Origin: CBDBBY01 sp965203215
GTDB taxonomy: Bacteria; Pseudomonadota; Alphaproteobacteria; Rhodobacterales; Rhodobacteraceae
Length of the DNA stretch: 64,000 nt
Direction of reading: 5' to 3'
Assembly (NCBI GenBank): GCA_965203215.1
Contig: CBDBBY010000001.1
Location: 2,666,001 to 2,730,000 of the forward strand
Below are positions 8,450 through 17,527 of this stretch, piece by piece. The position numbers and the translations under genes were made by a program. The notes beneath the pieces were generated by a model. It did not search any database. It was not told the DNA's origin and saw nothing but the letters and a program-made list of their open reading frames with translations. Within the stretch, counting starts at the first letter, position 1; every line of letters starts with the position of its first letter.

Positions 8450-9490
8450 CTACTTCGCCGCGGCTTCGACGTTGTTCATGTCGTAAACCGTGAATGGTCC
8501 CATTAGAACTCGAAGTCCGCTATCGCGTGTCGGATCTTTTTCGATCGTATAATCGCCCATGCGTCCGGCACTGAAGCTCTCGCCTGCGACGCCTTCAATC
8601 TGACCGGTGGCGATCAGATAGGTCGTGTAGTAGGTGAGATACCCCAAGTCTACGAAACTCCAAAGCGCGAACTCCGGTGCGCAACCATTCATCGTATAGC
8701 TCACCATCTCCGCCGGAAGGCCGAGGCCGCTCACCTTGACCTCGTCGCACAAGCCCTCGTCCTGCATCGCTTTCGAAGCGGAGGCGATTCCGACTGTCGT
8801 CGGCGCCATGATGAGTTTGAGGTCGGGATACTTGTCGACCAATGCCAACGCTTGGTTGTAGCTTTTCTCCGACTGATCGTCTCCATAAACGATATCGACC
8901 AGATTGATCGGCGCGTACTTCTCGTCTTCAAGCGCATTCTGCATCGCCGCGATCCAAGCGTTCTGATTGGCAGCGTCGGGAGTTGCTGAAAGCACAGCGA
9001 AGTCGCCCTCGCCAATGATGTTCAGAGCCATATCGGCCATGACAACGCCGGTCTGATCAAAGTCGACTTGGGCGATGAACACTTGCTCGCCTTCGGCACT
9101 CGGTATCGGCGAATCCCAAGTTACGACCGTCATCCCCTGATCGCGAGCGCCGGTGGCCGCCGGGACGATCTGGTCGCCAGCGTTGTTCGAGATCATGATC
9201 GCGTCTTGGCCTTGCGTCGCCGCCGTGGTCACGATTTCAATTTGGCCTGCGACACTGTTTTCAGGCGTCGGTCCGATGAATTCAAGATTTCCGGGATTCT
9301 CTAGTTCGTCGTGGGCCTCCCTAGCCCCGTTATGCGCTTGGTCGAATACCAAGATTCCGATGAACTTGGGCAACAGAACCATGTCTGCTTCCATGCCCTT
9401 TTCGGCCATGACCTGTCCTTGCGCCGCCAAGCCCCAGCACGTCAACGCGAAGACTGGTGCGGCCAAAGAATAACACCTTTTCAGATACAT
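8450..9490 (-). CDS. Sugar ABC transporter substrate-binding protein, RhaS-like
   Basis: 346 residues. The start at 9490 (MYLKRCYSLAAPVFALTCWG) gives a signal peptide and has AAGGAG 7 bp upstream. The mature part is a periplasmic binding protein of the ribose/AI-2/rhamnose type (VLVFDQAHNG-like first strand, DAIMISNNAGDQIVPAA, TVVTWDSPIP). It would deliver a sugar to the two permeases and ATPase encoded upstream. Unusually, about 310 bp separate it from the permease gene, and a hairpin follows it. Assignment to rhamnose-type transport is by overall resemblance; L-fucose or another deoxysugar is equally possible. Confidence 0.87.
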   Translation of the reverse strand: MYLKRCYSLAAPVFALTCWGLAAQGQVMAEKGMEADMVLLPKFIGILVFDQAHNGAREAHDELENPGNLEFIGPTPENSVAGQIEIVTTAATQGQDAIMISNNAGDQIVPAATGARDQGMTVVTWDSPIPSAEGEQVFIAQVDFDQTGVVMADMALNIIGEGDFAVLSATPDAANQNAWIAAMQNALEDEKYAPINLVDIVYGDDQSEKSYNQALALVDKYPDLKLIMAPTTVGIASASKAMQDEGLCDEVKVSGLGLPAEMVSYTMNGCAPEFALWSFVDLGYLTYYTTYLIATGQIEGVAGESFSAGRMGDYTIEKDPTRDSGLRVLMGPFTVYDMNNVEAAAK

Positions 9491-9801
9491 ATTAACGCTC
9501 CTTGGATGATCGATATTTTCCACCCGAGCTAGCCGACCATTCGTTCATTCGCGAGCAATCCGCAATTTCCCTTCAGGCGCGCTACGCTCAATCGAATGGA
9601 AACCTACGCGCGTTTGCAACAAAACGCAAAGTGATTTGATGGAAGCCGCGGCTGGCCGGCAATCATGCAATCCGTCGCTTGAAGTACAGGAAAAAAGCGG
9701 TTCCGAGGCGGCGGCCGAGATATTCAAGGGCCCAAGTGCCGCAGCGGATGCCTTCGGTTGTCGAGCCTTCGCAGTTGGCTTCGATCAAGCCGCGGCAGGT
9801 T
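9491..9801. other. Intergenic region within the transporter operon
   Basis: 311 bp with no gene. It holds an inverted repeat at 9610-9627, GCGTTT and AAACGC around a 6-bp spacer, that could be an operator for a separate promoter of the binding-protein gene. No second copy was found. Confidence 0.35.
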
Positions 9802-10848
9802 TCATCCAGGCGGGCCGCGCTTGGAGGTTATCCGGCTCAAGCTATTTCGAATATTCGGAATCATTGCGGATAATATCAAAATGACGCCTATGACGCCCGT
9901 CTGAATGTGACCCGTGATGTTGCTCAGCGCCATGCCATTCCGCAAGCACAGCACGATGAATATCGAAAGGATCACGCCAAACATGGAACCGGTTCCGCCG
10001 AAGATGCTGACTCCGCCGAGCAGAACAATGGTGATGATATCGAGTTCGAATCCAAGCCCCATGTCGCCGCGGACGGTTCCGAGCCGCGCAGCGAAAAGTA
10101 CTCCTGCAACCGCCGACAAGAATCCCGATGTTGCGAACAGCAGCATCTTGACCCGCGCCACGTCGATTCCTGAATACCGGGCGACATCCTGGCTGATGCC
10201 AATAATCCGGACCTTCCTGCCAAACCCGCTATAGCTCAAGACGATCACGGCAATGACGAGCAAAACAAAGAACAAAATCAGCGCGAATGGAAACGGCCCG
10301 ATCAGCGGCTGCTGGCCGAGGTTCTCGAACCACTCCGGAAAAGCCTTGATCGACCGGTCTTCCACAATCACTCTGGCAAGCCCTCGGAAGCCGATAAGCA
10401 TGGCCAATGTGACGACGAGCGACGGCAGCCCGACCACAGTGATCCAAAATCCGTTGAATACGCCTCCAAGAACCCCGATTGCCAAGCTCAGCACTAACGC
10501 GGCCGACATTGGAACTCCTTGCTGAACCATCCAGCCCAGCGCGCAGGCCGACAACCCCATCATCGAGGCTACCGATAGATCGATCTCGGCGTTCATGATG
10601 ATGAATGCCATGATTAGAACGACAATGACTTTCTCGATGGAAAGCATGAACAGGTTGATCAAGTTGCCGGCGCTGAGAAACGACTCCGAATTGTAAATGT
10701 TGAGTCCAACGACGCAGACCAGCAGGAATGCAAGAAACCCTTCCCAGCTCAGCAAGTTTGAGCCGAGGGCGGATATGTTGCGGCGGACCGGCTGCACCCA
10801 GCCCGCGTCCGCCAAAGAACCGGAATTTTCGTCGGATGTCCGGGTCAT
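9802..10848 (-). CDS. Sugar ABC transporter permease, RhaQ-like
   Basis: 348 residues, almost entirely hydrophobic helices separated by short loops, in the branched-chain/ribose permease family (BPD_transp_2). Recognisable segments are MNAEIDLSVASMMGL and GLPSLVVTLAMLIGFRGLA, together with VLLGGVSIFGGTGS near the C-terminus. It overlaps the other permease gene by 4 bp (ATGA), so the two are coupled and probably form a heterodimer in the inner membrane. The N-terminal 40 residues are hydrophilic and cytoplasmic. Confidence 0.9.
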   Translation of the reverse strand: MTRTSDENSGSLADAGWVQPVRRNISALGSNLLSWEGFLAFLLVCVVGLNIYNSESFLSAGNLINLFMLSIEKVIVVLIMAFIIMNAEIDLSVASMMGLSACALGWMVQQGVPMSAALVLSLAIGVLGGVFNGFWITVVGLPSLVVTLAMLIGFRGLARVIVEDRSIKAFPEWFENLGQQPLIGPFPFALILFFVLLVIAVIVLSYSGFGRKVRIIGISQDVARYSGIDVARVKMLLFATSGFLSAVAGVLFAARLGTVRGDMGLGFELDIITIVLLGGVSIFGGTGSMFGVILSIFIVLCLRNGMALSNITGHIQTGVIGVILILSAMIPNIRNSLSRITSKRGPPG

Positions 10849-11843
10849 GAGCCGCGCCTGCGCTTCATGAGCACTCTGTCGATTGCCACTGCGGCCAATA
10901 TCAGCATTCCAAGCAAAGCGTCGCGAAGGAATTCGCTGATCTGCAGAGAGCGAATCAGGCTGTTCTCAAGAAGGTCTATCAAGCTGGCCCCGAGCACCGC
11001 GCCGAGAACGCTGCCGGAGCCGCCGAATATATTGATGCCTCCGACAACGACCGCGGCGACCGACTTGAGCTCGAAGCCCAAACCGGCAACGACCGTGATG
11101 TTGCCGAAACGAGCCAAAAACAGAAAGCCGGTGAGTCCCGCCAGCGCGCCGCAAAGGACGAATGCGGTGAACACCAGCCGCTTGATTGGAAATCCGGCAT
11201 TGTGAGCGGCTTCCGGACTGGAGCCGATCGCGTAGAGCCGCCTGCCGAACGAAGTATAGCGCATCAGCAATTGAAACAGCACCGCGACGACAAGCATGAC
11301 GACGACAACGGCACGCAAGTGAAGGCGTTCAAAACTAAGTACGTTCAGCCTCGGCAAATCCAATAGCCATTGCGGAAGGTTCACCGTCAGGATTGTCTGC
11401 GCATCCGAGTATTCGACAAGCAGCGTGCGGAAGATCGCCAGAGTTCCCAACGTAACGATGATCGCGGGAATCTTGCAGAAAGCCACGAGAAAGCCGTTCA
11501 CCGCGCCGAGACCCGCGCCGACGCCGATGGCCATCAAGACGGCGATGAGCGGAGCGATCTCGTTGTTGAGCGAAAGCTGCTGGCCCACGAAGTACGCAGT
11601 GAATCCGACAATCGATCCGACGGACAGATCGATGTTGCGGGTCAGCACAACCAAAGTCTGACCTATCGCCAGAATTGCAAGAATGGCGACGCTTGTTGAA
11701 ACGCGGTTGAACAGCCTCGCGCTGAGGTAGTTTTCTATGAATAGCGAAAAACCGAACAGGACAAGCACTATGATCAGAACAAGGACGCCTTCCCGCCGCG
11801 TTTCGTGCCGGATGTTAAGGCGGCGCTTAACGACGCTGGTCAC
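10845..11843 (-). CDS. Sugar ABC transporter permease, RhaP-like
   Basis: 332 residues of the same family as its neighbour: NIDLSVGSIVGFTAYFVG, CKIPAIIVTLGTLAIFRTLL and VVVGGINIFGGSGSVLGAV are the conserved segments. It overlaps the ATPase gene upstream and the second permease downstream by 4 bp each. With them it forms the membrane part of a sugar importer. The order ATPase, permease, permease, binding protein differs from the Rhizobium rhaSTPQ order but holds the same parts. Confidence 0.9.
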   Translation of the reverse strand: MTSVVKRRLNIRHETRREGVLVLIIVLVLFGFSLFIENYLSARLFNRVSTSVAILAILAIGQTLVVLTRNIDLSVGSIVGFTAYFVGQQLSLNNEIAPLIAVLMAIGVGAGLGAVNGFLVAFCKIPAIIVTLGTLAIFRTLLVEYSDAQTILTVNLPQWLLDLPRLNVLSFERLHLRAVVVVMLVVAVLFQLLMRYTSFGRRLYAIGSSPEAAHNAGFPIKRLVFTAFVLCGALAGLTGFLFLARFGNITVVAGLGFELKSVAAVVVGGINIFGGSGSVLGAVLGASLIDLLENSLIRSLQISEFLRDALLGMLILAAVAIDRVLMKRRRGS

Positions 11844-13423
11844 GCAGCGTTCCCGACCGCGGCGGCTTCACGCACGGCATCCGCATTGCCTGTCGCAAGC
11901 GACATCACCGCCTCCTGCGTAGCGCTTTCCCGGTCCAGCACTCCCATCTGCCTGCCTTCGCGCATTACCAAGACTCGGTCGCTCATCGCCAAGACTTCGG
12001 GAAGGTCCGACGAAACCAGCAGAATCGCCATGCCCTCCGCTGCAAGTTCTCGGATGATAGTGTGAATTTCCGCCTTGGCGCCTACGTCTATGCCCCGCGT
12101 CGGTTCATCAAGCAAGAACACTTTAGGGCGCGTATTCAGCCATTTCCCGAACATTACTTTCTGCTGGTTGCCGCCGGAAAGCATTCCAACCATGTGCATC
12201 GGTGAAGGCGCCTTGATCTGCAGCTGCCGACGATACGCTTCTGCGGCACTGTTTTCTTGAGACCGGTTTATCAAGCCGAATCGATTCAAGTATTTGCGCA
12301 AGATCGGCAACGTAAGGTTCGCTGCGATAGAAAGCGGCATGGCAAGGCCGAACTTCCGCCGGTCTTCGGTCATGTAGGCAATTCCAAGCTGCTGAGCAGC
12401 GCGTGACGACGCGATGGTAACTCTTTGCCCATTGATTTCGATCTCGCCGGAATCAGCCGGCTCAATTCCGAACAGAGCGAGAGCTACGTCGGTGCGGCGC
12501 GACCCCACAAGGCCTGCAAAACCCAAAACTTCGCCCGCGCGCAGTTCGAAATCGATCCCGGAAAACGCTCCAACTCGACCAAGCCCGCTAACGCGGCAAA
12601 CGACATTTCCGCCGATGCGCGCGGGTCCATGGCGATAATATTGGTCGACATCGCGTCCCACCATATCGCGGATAAGCAGGTCGCGCGTCACTTCGGCCAC
12701 CGGTCTTGTCGATATATGCTCGCCGTCTCGAAGAACTGAAATCCGATCCGCGATTTCGAATACTTCCTCCAGACGGTGGCTGATGAAGAGCACTGCGACA
12801 CCCCGGTCTCGAAGCTGGCAGGCCGTTCGGAAAAGTTGCTCGACCTCGTGGTTCGAAAGCGACGCGGTAGGCTCGTCCATGATCAGAACTTTGACATCGA
12901 GCGAAATCGCCTTCGCGATTTCAACTGCCTGTTGCGCAGCCAAGGTGAGCCCTTGCGCAGCCGCCCGAACATCGAGCTGCACGCCCAAGTCGGCCAGTAT
13001 CTTTTCGGCCTCGTCATGCATGTGCTTCCAGCGGACGAACTGCCCCTGGTTGCGATGAGTGATGAAAATATTTTCGGCCACATCCAGATCAGGGAATACC
13101 AGCGGCTCCTGATAGATCGCGGCGATCCCGCATGCCTGCGCGTGCTGCGCGTCCGACAAGTTGGCGACTGATCCTGAAATCCGGATTTCGCCTTCATCCG
13201 CTTGTTCAATTCCGGTGATGATCTTGATCAGAGTGGATTTGCCAGCACCGTTCTCGCCGACCAACGCATGGATTTCGCCGGGGCGCAGATCAATCGAGAC
13301 CTTGTTCAACGCTTGGGTCATGTCGAAGCGCTTGGAAAGATCGCGCACCTGAAGCACGGGAACGGCGGCGGTTTCCGATTTCCCGTCTCCGGCCTGACCG
13401 TTGGCTTCGCGCATCGAATTCAT
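11840..13423 (-). CDS. Sugar ABC transporter ATP-binding protein, RhaT-like
   Basis: 527 residues with two tandem ATPase domains, as in RbsA/RhaT importers. The first has Walker A GENGAGKST at residues 56-64 and Walker B LIMDEPT. The second has a degenerate Walker A (GLVGSRRTD) but an intact signature LSGGNQQK and Walker B LLDEPTRG, the usual asymmetry in this family. Its stop overlaps the next permease by 4 bp. It probably energises uptake of a deoxysugar through the two permeases encoded downstream. Confidence 0.92.
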   Translation of the reverse strand: MNSMREANGQAGDGKSETAAVPVLQVRDLSKRFDMTQALNKVSIDLRPGEIHALVGENGAGKSTLIKIITGIEQADEGEIRISGSVANLSDAQHAQACGIAAIYQEPLVFPDLDVAENIFITHRNQGQFVRWKHMHDEAEKILADLGVQLDVRAAAQGLTLAAQQAVEIAKAISLDVKVLIMDEPTASLSNHEVEQLFRTACQLRDRGVAVLFISHRLEEVFEIADRISVLRDGEHISTRPVAEVTRDLLIRDMVGRDVDQYYRHGPARIGGNVVCRVSGLGRVGAFSGIDFELRAGEVLGFAGLVGSRRTDVALALFGIEPADSGEIEINGQRVTIASSRAAQQLGIAYMTEDRRKFGLAMPLSIAANLTLPILRKYLNRFGLINRSQENSAAEAYRRQLQIKAPSPMHMVGMLSGGNQQKVMFGKWLNTRPKVFLLDEPTRGIDVGAKAEIHTIIRELAAEGMAILLVSSDLPEVLAMSDRVLVMREGRQMGVLDRESATQEAVMSLATGNADAVREAAAVGNAA

Positions 13424-13795
13424 TCAGCTAGGCCGAATCTGGAACGGCAATTCAAAAAAGCGCATCATTCGGAACCGGACAGAACATCCATTGGTCTTGA
13501 TTCGTATTCCGCCATTGAAAATCTGTCAAACGCGCACAAGCTCCGCTCAGAGGCCTGCCTAGTCGAAAGTCCAGAGTCGCAGAAGCCGATCAAGTTGCTT
13601 CAAAGACCTGTGGGATCGGATTGTGATCGAAGCAGCAGCCGGAAAAGGATGCGAGGCGCCCGACGTCCCAAATCGGCTCGCGAGCGGCAGTGGTTTTACG
13701 GCACGCAAGACCGTCCACTGAGAGAAATTCAGCAGGCCTGAGCAATGGGGTCACAATGCTCCCGACATAGCATGAAACCTCCGTCGATTCCGGCT
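13424..13795. other. Intergenic, probable operon promoter region
   Basis: 372 bp between the epimerase gene and the ATPase gene, both on the minus strand. It probably carries the promoter of the transporter operon, but I cannot point to boxes. No gene is seen. Confidence 0.35.
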
Positions 13796-14656
13796 TCAAC
13801 AGTGCCTTCGAAACCGCTCGACGCACGCATCCATGACTTCACCCGGTTCCCGCATCCACCAATTCGCGGCGGAAAACACCTCCACCTCGCAAAGGCCGTC
13901 GTAACCCGCCTCTTCCACTGCGCGCCGGATGCCTTTCAGGTCTGCGACCCCGTCGCCCATCATGCCGCGGTCAAGCAAAACATCCCGGGTTTCCGCGAGC
14001 CAATCGCAGACATGATACCCCAGAATCATGTCCCTTCCGGCGCGCATGAGTTCGGTACCCAGCGAAGTGTCCCACCAGACGTGGTAGACATCCACCGCGA
14101 CCCCGACATTCGGTTCGTTTATGCTTTTGCAAATGTCGATCGCATCCCGAACGGTGACCAGGCACGACCGGTCGCCGCCGTAAACGGGATGCAAAGGCTC
14201 CAGAGCCAGCATCACAGCGCGCTCAGCCGCATACGGCGCAGCCTCGCCAACCAATGCTTCGACGCGCTTCAGGCTTTCGGAAACGCCGACCGTTCCCGGA
14301 ATTATTCCGCCTGCGACCACCGTGACCGACCTTGCGCCCAGCTCCGCGGCCATGTCGATTGAAGCGTGGAAATCATCCATTACCTTTTCACGGGTGGGAG
14401 GCGCCAACGCGCCGACCAGAAACGGCGCTCTGCAGAGTCCTTGAACCTTCATGCCCGCCGCTCGAACTCTGGCCCCGATCTCGCATCCGCGCGTCCCGAT
14501 CTCCCTGCGCCAAAAAACGATGCCGCCGAAGCCTCGGTCGGCGCAAGCGTCGACGACTTGTTCGGGCGACCAGCCTGCGCCCCGGCCATCCATCATGTGG
14601 CCCAGCGTCGCCGTGTTCAGCGCAATGGCCGAATGGTCGGCGGAAAAATCCCGCAT
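13796..14656 (-). CDS. Sugar phosphate isomerase/epimerase family (TIM barrel)
   Basis: 286 residues of the AP-endonuclease-2/xylose-isomerase-like fold. Metal ligands appear in the usual order: Glu of MLALEPLHP, Asp and His of VAVDVYHVWWD, His of LGYHVCDW and Glu of CEVEVFS. These bind the divalent cation used to epimerise or isomerise keto-sugars. It follows the DUF993 gene by only 6 bp, so the two form a pair. Substrate is unknown; position between the sugar importer and an aldolase-like gene suggests a sugar or sugar-acid step. Confidence 0.85.
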   Translation of the reverse strand: MRDFSADHSAIALNTATLGHMMDGRGAGWSPEQVVDACADRGFGGIVFWRREIGTRGCEIGARVRAAGMKVQGLCRAPFLVGALAPPTREKVMDDFHASIDMAAELGARSVTVVAGGIIPGTVGVSESLKRVEALVGEAAPYAAERAVMLALEPLHPVYGGDRSCLVTVRDAIDICKSINEPNVGVAVDVYHVWWDTSLGTELMRAGRDMILGYHVCDWLAETRDVLLDRGMMGDGVADLKGIRRAVEEAGYDGLCEVEVFSAANWWMREPGEVMDACVERFRRHC

Positions 14657-14662
14657 CGCAGA

Positions 14663-15811
14663 TCAGACTCCGTAGATTCGAAGGAGCGAGCGCATCCGGT
14701 CGACCGCCAAGCCGGGGTCCCGGAGAAGGCCGCTTCGGTCGGCCAGCTTGAAAACCTCGACCAGATAAGGCAGCGGCCGCGTCGATTGCGCGCCGCCGAG
14801 CATCACGAAGTGATCTTGGAACCCGTTGAGCCAAGCCAGAAAAACTACGCCGGTCTTGTAGAACATCGTGGGCGCGCGGAAGATCAGACGGGCAAGCGGC
14901 ACGGTCGGATCGAGCGTCGAGCGGAAAGCTTTCGCATCGCCTTCGCCCAGCTTTGATATCGCGACCGCGGCCGCAGTCGCGATCGGGTCGAATATGCCCA
15001 GCAGGGCGTCCGAATGTCCTTGATCGTCGCCTTCAATCAACTTCGGGTAGTTGAAATCATCGCCGGTGTACATCCTGACGCCGCCCGGCAGCCGGCGGCG
15101 CATATCGATCTCCCTGTCCTTGTCGAGCAAAGACAATTTGATGCCGTCCACCTTCGGCGCGTTGTCGGAAATGATGCCGAGCGCCGTTTCCATCGCGCCG
15201 GCAATATCGTCTGCGCCCCAATACCCCTCGAGCGCAGGATCGAACATGTCGCCGAGCCAATGCAGAATGACCGGTTCGTCGCAAGATTCAAGAACTTCGC
15301 GGTATATTGCCGAGTAGTCTTCGGGAGACGACGCAACCTTCGCCAACGACCTGCTGGCCATCAAGATGATGCGGCCCCCGACCCGCTGGATTGCTTCAGC
15401 CTGCTCGCAGTAGGCGCGGCGTACGTCATCCAGAGATCGGGCATCGGCCGTTTCAAGCTGATCGGTGCCGCAACCGTTGAACACGAGCGCGTCCGGAAGC
15501 TCTTCCCGAGTCCTTCGAATGAGTTCCATCGCGCCGGGCCAGTCAAGCCCCATGCCGCGCTGGGCGGTATCCATGGCTTCCGCGATCCCGAGACCGAGAC
15601 CGGCCAAATGCCGGCGGAAAGCCAGAGTCGCGTCCCAATCGATCACCGCCGGACCGGTCGGGTCGCACTCGGAAAACGGATCCGCCACAACATGCGCGGC
15701 GGCGAACGCAACCCTCGCCGGGTTGCTCGGCAGAGAGACAGGCTCCAATGGCGTTCCAACGAGTCCGTACTCGCTCAGCGCACCCGATGAATCTGGAAAC
15801 TTGATTTTCAT
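14663..15811 (-). CDS. DUF993 family protein, DapA-like aldolase fold
   Basis: 382 residues, close to the normal length of DUF993 (PF06187), distant relatives of dihydrodipicolinate synthase. VDGIKLSLLDKD probably carries the Schiff-base lysine on strand six; PVILHWLGDMFDP and RMYTGDDFNYP are other conserved parts. DapA-like enzymes cleave or form keto-acid carbon bonds, so this protein may cleave a keto-deoxy sugar acid made by the pathway here. It is paired with the epimerase-like gene. No member known to me has a firm function. Confidence 0.8.
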   Translation of the reverse strand: MKIKFPDSSGALSEYGLVGTPLEPVSLPSNPARVAFAAAHVVADPFSECDPTGPAVIDWDATLAFRRHLAGLGLGIAEAMDTAQRGMGLDWPGAMELIRRTREELPDALVFNGCGTDQLETADARSLDDVRRAYCEQAEAIQRVGGRIILMASRSLAKVASSPEDYSAIYREVLESCDEPVILHWLGDMFDPALEGYWGADDIAGAMETALGIISDNAPKVDGIKLSLLDKDREIDMRRRLPGGVRMYTGDDFNYPKLIEGDDQGHSDALLGIFDPIATAAAVAISKLGEGDAKAFRSTLDPTVPLARLIFRAPTMFYKTGVVFLAWLNGFQDHFVMLGGAQSTRPLPYLVEVFKLADRSGLLRDPGLAVDRMRSLLRIYGV

Positions 15812-16032
15812 TCGTTGGTCTCGAACCTGCGGACGCCTCTTTTAGAGCGGATAGCCCTCTGAAGAAAGCACGGCCCGGTGATCAAGTGGCGGAAGGAACT
15901 CCTCGAGCATTGCGGAATCCGAACTGCGTCAAGGCGACAATGAAAATCCCAAGCCGATTCATGCCCAAAGACTGGCGCTGCGGAACAAAGCGCAATTTTG
16001 CATGGCCGGCTTTCGTTTCGTTGCAATTCGAC

Positions 16033-17178
16033 TCAAGACGCAGCGCCGTGCTTCAATAATTCCCGGGCGATGATCATTCGCTGGATCTGGTTGGTTCCTT
16101 CGTAGATTTGCGTGATTTTTGCGTCTCGGTAAAGCCGCTCCACCTCGAAGCCGCGAATGTATCCGCTTCCGCCGAAAACCTGCACGGCATCCGCGGTCCG
16201 CGCAACCGCCGTATCGCCTGCGAAGCATTTTGCGATTGAACATGCCTTCGTCGCCGCCGCGCCGCTGTCGATCTTCGTCGCGGCGCTATGCACCAACAGC
16301 CGCGCCGCCTCGATGTCCTTGGCCATGTCGGCCAGCAGCCATTGCACCCCTTGGAACTCGCTGATCGACTTCCCGAATTGCTTCCGTTCTCGGGCGTATT
16401 CCACCGCCGCTTCCAATCCGGCTTGGGCGATCCCGACGGCCAACGCGGCGATTCCGACGCGGCCTTTGTCGAGGACGCTCATCATGATGTGGAAGCCGCG
16501 CCCCTCCTCGGCGAGCAGCGCATCGGGCGGCAGCCGGACGTCCGCGAATCTCAATGCGCCGACCTGGCTCGCCCGCTGGCCCATCTTGTGCTCTTTGGGA
16601 CCTCGCTCCACGCCTTTCGAATGCAGATCGACAATGAAAATGCTCATCCCGCGATGGCCGGCATCGACGTCCGTCTTGGCGAGCACGAAACCGACATCCG
16701 CAATGGGCGCGTTGTGAATCCAAATCTTTTCGCCGTTCAAAACCCATTCGTCGCCGTCGCGGGACGCGATCGTGCGGATACCCGACACGTCCGTGCCGGC
16801 CTCCGCTTCCGTGATGCAATAAGCCACGAGCTTTTCAGCGCGCATCGCAGGGCCAAGCCATCGGTCTCGTTGCAGATCCGTGCCGTGCCGAACCAGCAGC
16901 GTCGAAATCAGCTCCACCAGCCCGCACTGATCCGCTACCGAGGAGTAACCGCGCGAGAGCTCTTCCATGACAAGAGCGTAGGTAAGGGTATCGAAACCCG
17001 GACCGCCCAACTCTTCCGGAACGCCGATTCCGAACAGGCCCAACCGGCCCATTTGCGAATAAATTTCCTGCGGGAATCGCTCGTCGCGGTCCAGTTCTTC
17101 GGCCGCCGGGCGGATGATCTCGTCGGCGAACTGCCGCGCCATCATCCGCACTTGACACTGCTCTTCATTCACATACAT
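16033..17178 (-). CDS. Acyl-CoA dehydrogenase
   Basis: 381 residues, standard length. The flavin-binding YCITEAEAGTDVSGI and the C-terminal signature TQIYEGTNQIQRMIIARELL are intact; the Glu of YEGT is the catalytic base in short- and medium-chain enzymes. RKQFGKSISEFQGVQW is also typical. It oxidises an acyl-CoA to the enoyl-CoA in the cytoplasm. The gene stands alone, and a perfect inverted repeat lies 12 bp before its ATG, shared with the aldehyde dehydrogenase gene 9.7 kb away, so it is probably under the same repressor. Chain length is unknown. Confidence 0.93.
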   Translation of the reverse strand: MYVNEEQCQVRMMARQFADEIIRPAAEELDRDERFPQEIYSQMGRLGLFGIGVPEELGGPGFDTLTYALVMEELSRGYSSVADQCGLVELISTLLVRHGTDLQRDRWLGPAMRAEKLVAYCITEAEAGTDVSGIRTIASRDGDEWVLNGEKIWIHNAPIADVGFVLAKTDVDAGHRGMSIFIVDLHSKGVERGPKEHKMGQRASQVGALRFADVRLPPDALLAEEGRGFHIMMSVLDKGRVGIAALAVGIAQAGLEAAVEYARERKQFGKSISEFQGVQWLLADMAKDIEAARLLVHSAATKIDSGAAATKACSIAKCFAGDTAVARTADAVQVFGGSGYIRGFEVERLYRDAKITQIYEGTNQIQRMIIARELLKHGAAS

Positions 17179-17190
17179 GGAACCTGCCTG

Positions 17191-17206
17191 GTAACCATGC
17201 AGTTAC
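17191..17206 (-). promoter_or_regulatory. Palindromic operator, TetR-type candidate
   Basis: GTAACCATGCAGTTAC on the plus strand is a perfect inverted repeat (GTAAC, 6 bp, GTTAC) lying 12 bp upstream of the acyl-CoA dehydrogenase ATG. Its core TAACCATGCAGTTA matches a site at 26874-26887 in 13 of 14 positions. An AT-rich stretch (TTATAATTT) adjoins it and may hold the -10 box. Confidence 0.6.
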
Positions 17207-17527
17207 TTATAATTTAAGCGCCCGGGATGGTCAATGTCGCATGCCCGAGTTCTGAGCCTGCATACGGCTGAGCTTCTGCCTTCGAGGCATCGCCGGTCAA
17301 CGAATGGGTTCGTGGCGGCGCTGAGACCTGTTCGAAGGCAGCCGAACCTGGGACCTGGAGGATGCGCTCGGTCGCGGCACGCCCGGTCGCCCGAGGAGTT
17401 CGGTCAAAATCGGATGCGACAGAGGCATGCCGCCCTGCCGTCAATGCCAAGCAATTCGTTGCAACGATGCGAATTCAAAAATAAACAATCTTTTGCGCCA
17501 TAGGCGCCACAAGCGGAGAACGCGGAG

